DNA from: JAIBJN01 sp963838795
GTDB taxonomy: Bacteria > Actinomycetota > Thermoleophilia > Gaiellales > Gaiellaceae
Assembly (NCBI GenBank): GCA_963838795.1
Contig: CAWISL010000010.1
Location: 248,001 to 312,000, forward strand
Direction of reading: 5' to 3'
DNA length: 64,000 nt
The translations under genes and the position numbers were made by a program. The notes beneath the pieces are model-generated. The model did no database searches and had not been told where the DNA came from. It worked only from the letters and a program-made list of their open reading frames with translations. Positions within the stretch are counted from its first letter, which is position 1. Every line of letters starts with the position of its first letter. Positions 58,043 to 64,000 of this stretch are shown one piece after another.

Positions 58043-58872
58043 CGCCTGGCCCTCGGGCCCTTCTTCTTCCGCCGCCGAACGCGTTGCTGGCCGCTGCCGG
58101 ACGGCTTCGCCGGTGCTGCGCTCGAGTCGCTCCCGGCCTGCACCGGCGCCGGCTCCGGCGCCTCCTTGGGCGGCGTCCTCGACGTCCGCTTGGGCGGTGG
58201 CTGCGGCTTGGGGACGAGGCGGCGGGTGACGAGTCCCTGGCCCACGGTCCACAGGTTGGTCGTCGACCAGTAGAGCATGAGGCCGATCGGGAAGTTGATG
58301 ACGAAGAAGATGAAGAGGAACGGCAGCGCGAAGAAGATGTAGCGCTGGCGGGGATCCATGGTCGTCGACATGAAGTAGGTCGAGGCGAGCTGGCTGCCGA
58401 CGTAGACGACGAGCAGCAGCCAGCCTGACCAATGGGAGTTGATGTTCTCCGTGATGTTGGGGACGATGCTGAGCCAGCCGAGGTCGGAGTTCGGATAGTC
58501 GGGGAAGACCTCGTCCTCGAAGCCGTCCAGCACGAAGAAGAGCGCGAAGAAGATCGGGATCTGGAGGACGAGCGGGAGGCAGGAGGCCAACGGGTTGACG
58601 TTGTTCTCCTTGTAGAACTTCATGACCTCTTCGTTCATCTTCGGCTTGTCGTGCTTGTACTTCTGCTGAATCGCCTTGAGTTCCGGCGCATGTACCTGCA
58701 GCCGCTGCATTGAGCGGATCTGCTTGATCGTCAGCGGCAGGATCACGACCCGGACGATCAGCGTGAGGACGATGATCGCCCACGCCCACGGAAGCCCGAT
58801 CGAGGCGTGGAGCCACTCGAGGAGCGCGGTGAGGACGTTTTCGATCGGCTGGAGGATGTTCCTCGGGTCCAT
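58039..58872 (-). CDS. yidC: Membrane protein insertase YidC
   Basis: A 277-residue Oxa1/YidC-type insertase with helices containing WAWAIIVLTLIVRVVILPL, SCLPLVLQIPIFFALFFVL and FFALPFLFIFFVINFPIG; the cytoplasmic hairpin holds QRLQVHAPELKAIQQKYKHD. A Lys/Arg/Pro-rich tail (RVRRRKKKGPRARR) may touch ribosomes. ATG 58872 overlaps the yidD stop by one base (TGATG). Confidence 0.93.
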   Translation of the reverse strand: MDPRNILQPIENVLTALLEWLHASIGLPWAWAIIVLTLIVRVVILPLTIKQIRSMQRLQVHAPELKAIQQKYKHDKPKMNEEVMKFYKENNVNPLASCLPLVLQIPIFFALFFVLDGFEDEVFPDYPNSDLGWLSIVPNITENINSHWSGWLLLVVYVGSQLASTYFMSTTMDPRQRYIFFALPFLFIFFVINFPIGLMLYWSTTNLWTVGQGLVTRRLVPKPQPPPKRTSRTPPKEAPEPAPVQAGSDSSAAPAKPSGSGQQRVRRRKKKGPRARR

Positions 58873-59105
58873 CAGCGCGCCTTGAAGAGGGTCTGGTCGC
58901 ACGCGTAGTCCACACCGCCGCGGCTCCAGGGGTTGCAGCGCAGAAGCCGCCAGCTGGCCAGCGCGAGCCCGCGGACCACGCCGTGCTCACGGAGCGCGTC
59001 GAGCGCGTACCGGGAGCAGGTCGGGTGGTACTTGCAGCGCTGGCCGACGAGCGGGCTCACCAGCAGGCGGTAGGCATGGATCGGGAGGGCGACGGCGTGT
59101 CTCAC
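58872..59105 (-). CDS. yidD: Membrane protein insertion efficiency factor YidD
   Basis: The 77-residue protein has the family core CKYHPTCSRYALDALREHG and RCNPWSRGGVDYACD, behind an N-terminal amphipathic helix AVALPIHAYRLLVSPLVGQR. It aids YidC-dependent insertion. GTG 59105 overlaps the rnpA stop as GTGA; the longer reading upstream is a shadow. Confidence 0.93.
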   Translation of the reverse strand: MRHAVALPIHAYRLLVSPLVGQRCKYHPTCSRYALDALREHGVVRGLALASWRLLRCNPWSRGGVDYACDQTLFKAR

Positions 59106-59464
59106 ACGGCCGTCCCCTCGGCGAGGCGAAAGACCTCGTCGACGCGCTCCGTGAGCCACGAGAAGCCGCGGTTGTCGACGGCTTCGGCGAGCCCGGGCCT
59201 CGCGATCAGCACGAAGTCGTGCCCAGCCGGAAGCTGAGGCGCGCGCTCGCCGAACGACGCGCGTAGGCGCCGCTTCAAGCGGTTCCGCTCGACCGCGCCT
59301 CCGATCTGGCGCGAGACCGCTAGGCCCAGCCGCGGGTCGCCCTCGGGATCGTCCTCGCGCGGAAACGAGTAGAGGACGAGAAACCGGGTCGAGACCGACC
59401 GGCCCTTGCGATAGACGGTGTCGAAGTCGCGGGAGCGGGAGAGACGGTGCTGACGTCTGCTCAT
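59102..59464 (-). CDS. rnpA: Ribonuclease P protein component
   Basis: A 120-residue basic protein with LSRSRDFDTVYRKGRSVS and the RNR motif region GGAVERNRLKRRLRASF. It works with the RNase P RNA in tRNA 5' processing. ATG start; placed between rpmH and yidD as usual. Confidence 0.94.
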   Translation of the reverse strand: MSRRQHRLSRSRDFDTVYRKGRSVSTRFLVLYSFPREDDPEGDPRLGLAVSRQIGGAVERNRLKRRLRASFGERAPQLPAGHDFVLIARPGLAEAVDNRGFSWLTERVDEVFRLAEGTAV

Positions 59465-59504
59465 GAGTCACCCCGTCGCCCATGATCGACGAAGGGGGCT
59501 CGTA

Positions 59505-59542
59505 GGGGAAACATGGTTTCCCCCGCGGGAGCAAGCCGCGGG
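59505..59542 (-). promoter_or_regulatory. Two adjacent/mutually overlapping hairpins between rpmH and rnpA
   Basis: GGGGAAAC-ATG-GTTTCCCC (59505-59523) and CCCGCGG-N7-CCGCGGG (59522-59542) are perfect inverted repeats sharing two bases, so they compete. They lie between the rpmH stop and the rnpA start and could attenuate or process the mRNA, lowering rnpA relative to rpmH. Confidence 0.5.
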
Positions 59543-59552
59543 CGAGCGAGGG

Positions 59553-59687
59553 TCACGCGGAGAGGCGCTTCCGACCCTTGGCGCGGCGACGCTTGAGGAT
59601 CGCGCGGCCCGCGCGCGTCGACATCCGCGCCCGGAATCCGTGCCGGCGCTTCCGCCGGCGCACATTCGGCTGATACGTTCGCTTCAC
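59553..59687 (-). CDS. rpmH: 50S ribosomal protein L34
   Basis: The 44-residue product KRTYQPNVRRRKRRHGFRAR followed by a STRAGRAILKRRRAKGRKRL tail is standard L34. GTG 59687 starts it. It is divergent from dnaA across the origin-like region. Confidence 0.96.
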   Translation of the reverse strand: MKRTYQPNVRRRKRRHGFRARMSTRAGRAILKRRRAKGRKRLSA

Positions 59688-59988
59688 GAGAGATGAGAGT
59701 GTCGAAACGGCCGCTCGGGCGGCCGGACAACCAGTATAGATGAGCACTCCGCCCGACCGAGCAAGAGACTTCGCACACGAGCGGAATCCACAGGCTCGAA
59801 GGCGCATGGAAGGACGCAAGGACCGACCTTTCCACACCTGTGGATAAGCGTGTGGAGAGGGGTAAAATGCCTGCACAGCAGCCCTTTTCGCCATGCGCGA
59901 TTTCCCCAGGCGAAGCCATTGAAGCGGCGTCGGGGACGCTGCTATAGTCGCCGCTTCTCGTAGACCGGCGGAGGGGCGGAACGACGGC
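59688..59988. other. oriC: rpmH-dnaA intergenic region with DnaA boxes (origin candidate)
   Basis: No gene. DnaA-box-like sequences: AATCCACAG (59785-59793), TTTCCACAC (59829-59837), TGTGGATAA (59839-59847) and GTGTGGAGA (59850-59858), the last three packed within 30 bases. TGTGGATAA is one base from the consensus TTGTGGATAA core. The region may be part of the origin and/or autoregulate dnaA. Confidence 0.65.
59919..59948 (+). promoter_or_regulatory. dnaA promoter
   Basis: TTGAAG (59919-59924), an 18-base spacer and TATAGT (59943-59948) resemble a sigma-70 promoter. Transcription would begin near 59955, leaving a leader of about 34 bases with GGAGGGG (59970-59976). Confidence 0.5.
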
Positions 59989-61344
59989 GTGCAGCGGGCG
60001 TCAGAGTTGAGTGCGGACGCACTTTGGGGCGACATCTCGTCCCGTTTGCGCGACGCGCTGAACGACGCGACGTACTCGACCTGGTTCTCCGACGCCGAGC
60101 CCGGGACGCTCGACGACCAGGCGTTCGTCCTTCTCGTTCCCAACGACTTCACGCGGGACTGGATCGAGGGCCACTTTCGCGGCCTGCTGGAAGCGATCGT
60201 GCGCGACGTCCTCGGCGACGAGCGTGCCGTGCGCTTCGTCGTACGGGAGCTTCCGGCCACCGCGCCTCCTGCCGCCCACGAGCTCCACACTCCGCCGCGA
60301 CCCGCGCGCTCGCTCGACGGGCTCAACCCGAAGTACACGTTCGACTCGTTCGTGATCGGCTCGTCGAACCGCTTCGCGCACGCCGCGGCGCTCGCCGTCG
60401 CGGAGGCGCCGGCACAGGCCTACAACCCGCTCTTCATCTACGGCGGCACCGGCCTGGGGAAGACCCATCTCCTCCAAGCGGTGGCCGCGTACGTGACCGA
60501 GCACACGGGCGACCTCTCGGCGCGGTACGTGACCAGCGAGACGTTCATGAACGACTTCATCAACTCGCTTCGCGACAAGCGCATCGAGGGCTTCAAGCAG
60601 CGCTACCGCCACTACGACGTCCTCCTGATCGACGACATCCAGTTCTTCGAGCACAAGGAGCGGATCCAGGAGGAGTTCTTCCACACCTTCAACAGCCTCT
60701 ACGAGGCGCGGCGCCAGATCGTGATCTCGTCGGACCGCCCCCCGCGGGCGATCGCCACCCTCGAGTCGCGGCTTCGCAGCCGGTTCGAGTGGGGGCTGAT
60801 CACCGACATCCAGCCGCCCGACCTCGAGACCCGCATCGCCATCCTCCGCAAGAAGGTGAAGACCGACGCGATCCACGTTCCCGACACGCAGGTTCTCACC
60901 TTCATCGCCAGCCGGATCTCCACGAACATCCGCGAGCTCGAGGGCGCGTTGACGCGCGTTGTCGCCTTCTCGTCGCTGACGGGTCGGCCGATGACCGTCG
61001 AGCTGGCGCAGGAGGTGCTGAAGGACGTGTTTCCACAGGGCGAAATGCCTGAGATCTCCGTGGAGCAGATCCAGGAGACGGTCGTGGAGCGCTTCGGCAT
61101 GTCCATGCAAGAGCTCACGGGCGACCGCCGCTCGCAGCAGATCGTCTATCCCCGCCAGGTGGCCATGTACCTCTGTCGGGAGCTGACGGACAGCTCGCTG
61201 CCCAAAATCGGCAAGAAGTTCGGAGGTCGCGATCACACGACCGTCATTCATGCGACGTCCAAGATCGCCAAGCTCATCCAGGAAGACCGGAACGTCTACA
61301 ACCTGGTTCAGGAGCTCACCGCACGCATCAAGCAGGTCCGTTGA
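59989..61344 (+). CDS. dnaA: Chromosomal replication initiator DnaA
   Basis: The 451-residue protein has the N-terminal oligomerisation domain (about 1-80, LNDATYSTWFSDAEPGTL), AAA+ with YNPLFIYGGTGLGKTHLLQA and VLLIDDIQFFEHKERIQEEF, and domain IV with the DNA-binding signature GGRDHTTVIHATSKI. The second domain linker is short. GTG start; GGAGG is 14 bases upstream, so a TTG at 60007 is a possible alternative. Confidence 0.97.
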   Translation: MQRASELSADALWGDISSRLRDALNDATYSTWFSDAEPGTLDDQAFVLLVPNDFTRDWIEGHFRGLLEAIVRDVLGDERAVRFVVRELPATAPPAAHELHTPPRPARSLDGLNPKYTFDSFVIGSSNRFAHAAALAVAEAPAQAYNPLFIYGGTGLGKTHLLQAVAAYVTEHTGDLSARYVTSETFMNDFINSLRDKRIEGFKQRYRHYDVLLIDDIQFFEHKERIQEEFFHTFNSLYEARRQIVISSDRPPRAIATLESRLRSRFEWGLITDIQPPDLETRIAILRKKVKTDAIHVPDTQVLTFIASRISTNIRELEGALTRVVAFSSLTGRPMTVELAQEVLKDVFPQGEMPEISVEQIQETVVERFGMSMQELTGDRRSQQIVYPRQVAMYLCRELTDSSLPKIGKKFGGRDHTTVIHATSKIAKLIQEDRNVYNLVQELTARIKQVR

Positions 61345-61523
61345 CAACGGCTGGGGAGAACCTGTCTGTGTGGGGGATTGTTAAGCACGCGTCGCGGTGG
61401 CTGTGGGAAGCGCGCGCTTGTCCCCAGTACTCGTCCACCGTCTGTCGCCTGCACTCTCGCCAAAAGACGCCGTCTTCCCCGACATCCACACTCTCTATCA
61501 CTACTACGAGAGGTTTTCTTTAA
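61345..61523. other. dnaA-dnaN intergenic region (secondary origin candidate)
   Basis: 179 bases without a gene. Weak DnaA-box-like words: GTGTGGGGG (61368-61376), TGTGGGAAG (61402-61410) and CATCCACAC (61483-61491). The last 20 bases before dnaN are relatively A/T-rich (GGTTTTCTTTAAATGG). This spacer often holds oriC in actinobacteria, but boxes here are poorer than upstream of dnaA. Confidence 0.5.
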
Positions 61524-62663
61524 ATGGCATCCATAGATACCGTTGCCGCCACGACCATGCGCGTGGTATGCGGAAAAGACGAGCTCGCCGAGAAGCTCCA
61601 GGTGGTCGGTCGCGGGGTCTCGACCCGCACGACCGTTCAGATCCTGGCTGGCATCATGCTGCGCGCGGCGGGCGGGCAGCTCCATCTGAGCGCCACCGAC
61701 ATGGAGATCTCCGTCCGGGACTCGCTGGGCGCGCAGGTCGAGGAAGAGGGCGCCATCGTCGTTCCTGGGCGCTTGCTCGTCGACATCGTGCGCCTGCTGC
61801 CGGCCGGCGAGATCACCCTCGAGCATCGCGCTGACGAGGGTTTGGCTCGGTTGGCGTGCGGTTCCGCGTCCTATTCCCTGAACACGTACGGCCCAGAAGA
61901 CTTTCCGCGGCTGCCGGAGATCGAGCCCGACAGCGCGTTCTCCGTCGAGCGCGAAGCGTTCCTCGACACCATCGGGCGCGTAGGCCGGTCTGCGTCGCGC
62001 GACGAGTCGCGGCCGGTTCTCACCGGGATCCTCGTTCGGTTCGAGGGTGACAAGCTCGTCATGGCGGCGACGGACTCCTACCGGCTCAGCGTCAAGGAGA
62101 CCGCTCTTCCGAACGGTCCCGGGCGCGAGCTCGAGGCAATCGTGCCCGCCCGCGCCCTCCAGGAGCTTGCGCGCGCAGGACAGACAGCCGAGGGTGAGAC
62201 GATAGAAGTCGGCGTCCAGGAGAACCAGGTGGTGTTCGGAGTGGACGGCATCTGGCTGACCGCCCGCCGGATCGACGGGCAGTTCCCGAACTACAAACAG
62301 CTCCTGCCCGACCAGTTTGAAGCCGAGGTGCACCTCCCGCGTGAGGAGCTGCTCGACGTCGTCCGCCGCACCGGCCTGCTCGCCCAACGAAAGTCGCCGC
62401 TTCGCCTTCGCTTCGCCGAAGGCGAGCTCACAGTCTCCGCCCAGACCCAGGACGTCGGCGAGGCCCGCGAGTCGCTGCCGGTCGCCTACACGGGAGAGAC
62501 GCTCGAGATCGGCTTCAACGCCGAGTTCCTGCGCGATGGGCTCGAGTCGGTGACCGACGAGACGGCCCGCTTGAAGCTGATCAGCCCGCTCAGGCCCGGG
62601 CTGCTCCACGGCGAGAGCGACGACTTCCTCTACCTGATCATGCCGATCAGGCTGGCCGGCTGA
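61524..62663 (+). CDS. dnaN: DNA polymerase III beta subunit (sliding clamp)
   Basis: The 379-residue clamp shows MRVVCGKDELAEKLQVVGRG, LSATDMEISVRDSLG, SYSLNTYGPEDFPRLPEI, SRDESRPVLTGILVRFEGDK, the segment MAATDSYRLSVKE and the C-terminal YLIMPIRL. ATG 61524 gives an 11-residue lead; ATG 61557 is where most homologues begin. recF starts in its stop. Confidence 0.96.
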   Translation: MASIDTVAATTMRVVCGKDELAEKLQVVGRGVSTRTTVQILAGIMLRAAGGQLHLSATDMEISVRDSLGAQVEEEGAIVVPGRLLVDIVRLLPAGEITLEHRADEGLARLACGSASYSLNTYGPEDFPRLPEIEPDSAFSVEREAFLDTIGRVGRSASRDESRPVLTGILVRFEGDKLVMAATDSYRLSVKETALPNGPGRELEAIVPARALQELARAGQTAEGETIEVGVQENQVVFGVDGIWLTARRIDGQFPNYKQLLPDQFEAEVHLPREELLDVVRRTGLLAQRKSPLRLRFAEGELTVSAQTQDVGEARESLPVAYTGETLEIGFNAEFLRDGLESVTDETARLKLISPLRPGLLHGESDDFLYLIMPIRLAG

Positions 62664-63742
62664 TCGTCGCACGGGCCACGCTCCGGGGCTTCCGCTCGTA
62701 CGCCGCGCTCGACGTTGAGGTCGAGCCCGGGCTCGTGCTCGTCGTAGGCCGCAACGGCGCCGGCAAGACCAACCTCCTCGAGGCGCTCCACGTCGGCATT
62801 CAGGGCTTCTCACCGCGCACCCGCGCGGAGCCTCGCCTCGTTCGCTTCGGCGAGCAGGCGGCCCGAGTGCGGCTCGAGGGAGTCGAAGGCGGGGCCTCGG
62901 TCGAGACCGAGGTGACGATCGCGCCCGGAGAGGGCAAGCGGATCCTCCTGAACGGCGCCGCCCTCGCGTCGGCCGACGACCTTCGCGCACGGCTCGGCGC
63001 CCTCGCGTTCGTCCCCGACCGGCTGGCCATCGTCAAGGGGGGCCCTGCCGTTCGCCGAGCGTATGTCGATCGTATGCTCGGCCGCTTCGCGCCCTCGCTT
63101 GCGGGGCTCCCGGCCGACTACGGCCGCACTCTGGCCCAGCGGAACGAAGCTCTTCGCCGCGTGCGCGCAGGCGCCTCGACCCGCGAGGCGGTCGAGCCGT
63201 GGACGAAGCGGCTGGCGCTGCTCGGAACCGAGCTCGACGCCGCCCGAGCCGCGCTGCTCTCCGCGCTCGACCCCGGTTTCGGCGCGAGCGCGGACGCGCT
63301 CGGCCTCGCGCAGGCGACGCTCGCCTACGAGGAGCACGGGCTGTCGCTGTCCGACCTGGAGTCGCGGTTCGACCGAGACCTGGCCCGGGGGACCACGGGC
63401 CTGGGCCCGCACCTGCGCGATGTGGAGATCCGAGCGTCCGACCGGGACCTGCGCGGCTTCGGCTCGCAGGGCGAGCAGCGCACGGCCGTCCTGGCGCTCC
63501 TACTCGCGGAGGCCGCCCTTCTCGCCGAGCGGCGCGGCTCGCCGCCGCTGTTACTCCTGGACGACGTCTTCTCCGAGCTCGACGTCGGCAGGCGACTGGC
63601 GCTCGTGGCCGCGCTTCCGCCCGGAGGTCAGACGCTGGCCACCGCAACCTCGGCAGACGCCCTTCCCGCCGCCGCGCCGCCGCCCGCGCTCATCCTGACG
63701 GTCAAGCGGGAGGGGAACGAGAGCGTGGTCGAGGCGGCATGA
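62660..63742 (+). CDS. recF: DNA replication and repair protein RecF, CTG start
   Basis: The first canonical start (GTG 62735) would begin at VGRNGAGKTNLLEAL and cut off the first strands. The frame upstream encodes IVARATLRGFRSYAALDVEVE, the normal RecF N-terminus, and reaches CTG 62660, which overlaps the dnaN stop as CTGA. No ATG/GTG/TTG is available. The 360-residue product has Walker A GRNGAGKT, signature GFGSQGEQRTAVLALLLAEA and Walker B LLLLDDVFSELD. It loads RecA at gaps with RecOR. Confidence 0.9.
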   Translation: MIVARATLRGFRSYAALDVEVEPGLVLVVGRNGAGKTNLLEALHVGIQGFSPRTRAEPRLVRFGEQAARVRLEGVEGGASVETEVTIAPGEGKRILLNGAALASADDLRARLGALAFVPDRLAIVKGGPAVRRAYVDRMLGRFAPSLAGLPADYGRTLAQRNEALRRVRAGASTREAVEPWTKRLALLGTELDAARAALLSALDPGFGASADALGLAQATLAYEEHGLSLSDLESRFDRDLARGTTGLGPHLRDVEIRASDRDLRGFGSQGEQRTAVLALLLAEAALLAERRGSPPLLLLDDVFSELDVGRRLALVAALPPGGQTLATATSADALPAAAPPPALILTVKREGNESVVEAA

Positions 63743-64000
63743 GCCTCGAGTCCATCGGCCCGGAGCTCCGGCGGGAGCTCGGCAAGCTCGGGCCGGGCGG
63801 CGCGATCACGGAGATCGTGTCGGCCTGGCCCGCGGCCGTCGGTGCAGCCATCGCGGCCAACGCCTGGCCGGCGCGCATCGGTCGCGACGGGACGCTTTAT
63901 GTCGCTACCAGCTCGAGCGCCTGGGCGTTCGAGCTGACCCACCTCGAGGGCACCGTACGGGCACGACTCGGGGAGCGGCTGGATGAGGCCCCTCCGCCAC
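63739..64000 (+). CDS. DUF721/DciA-like protein (runs off right edge)
   Basis: ATG 63739 overlaps the recF stop as ATGA. The visible 87 residues contain IVSAWPAAVGAAIAANAWPAR, then GTLYVATSSSAWAFELTHLE, the DUF721 core. DUF721 includes the DciA helicase loader; the gene usually sits between recF and gyrB in actinobacteria. The 3' end is outside the window. Confidence 0.85.
   Translation, partial: MSLESIGPELRRELGKLGPGGAITEIVSAWPAAVGAAIAANAWPARIGRDGTLYVATSSSAWAFELTHLEGTVRARLGERLDEAPPP

Noticed and set aside
61341..61346. TTGACA overlapping the dnaA stop as a dnaN promoter -35
   Set aside because: No suitable -10 hexamer at 16-19 bases downstream.

Overview
The window is high-GC bacterial chromosome with strong G/C preference at third codon positions, very tight gene packing and many 4-base ATGA/GTGA stop-start overlaps. 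Gene content points to an actinobacterium. Evidence includes parB-parA-rsmG-jag-yidC-yidD-rnpA-rpmH facing dnaA-dnaN-recF-DUF721, methylmalonyl-CoA epimerase, trehalose synthases and System II-type cytochrome c genes. A deep-branching lineage such as Thermoleophilia is my inference; there is no rRNA gene in the window to confirm it.

Layout. 1-2308: DUF1015 protein (runs off the left edge), a YhaM-like OB/HD nuclease and a small membrane protein. 2309-4603: a short accessory island with an unrecognised protein and a TIR-TPR transmembrane receptor-like protein. 4845-12841: metabolic and housekeeping genes (YchF-like GTPase, CNB protein, epimerase, short FtsH, nicotinate phosphoribosyltransferase, DUF1385, M20 peptidase, RarA). 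12949-16539: fused electron-transfer flavoprotein, a hydrolase, arginase, tRNA-Phe. 16548-22358: ABC permeases and membrane proteins. 22355-30545: one long leftward run with SAM hydrolase, hemD-hemC-hemA, ccsA/ccmDCBA, a UbiA-type prenyltransferase, moaB and moaC; together these make haem, attach it to cytochrome c, and supply quinone and molybdopterin. 30555-32129: a helix-turn-helix regulator with a TPR-aspartic-protease partner and two operator-like palindromes. 32113-39702: trehalose synthesis, anti-sigma-type kinase, orphan DNA methyltransferase, HtrA protease, two-component pair. 39788-54917: M28-like protein, MoeA, GT-C mannosyltransferase-like protein, class A PBP, MscS, a cobalamin-type binding lipoprotein, HAD, PLP enzyme, CPBP protease, chorismate mutase, DUF151 nuclease and an MMPL transporter. 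54952-64000: tRNA-Ile and the chromosome origin region.

The most interesting signals are: (1) a two-gene operon pairing an HTH regulator with a cytoplasmic, tandem (pepsin-like) aspartic protease carrying TPR repeats, with a promoter embedded in paired TGTCAAC-N5-GTTGACA operators; (2) several genes, including recF, whose conserved N-terminus can only be reached from a near-cognate codon, twice as an exact CTGA stop-start overlap; (3) a repeated -10 motif (TANNNT) 6-9 bases before the start codon of many genes, implying widespread leaderless mRNAs; (4) a TIR-TPR-TM-jellyroll protein; (5) an M28-family membrane protein that has lost its catalytic glutamates.
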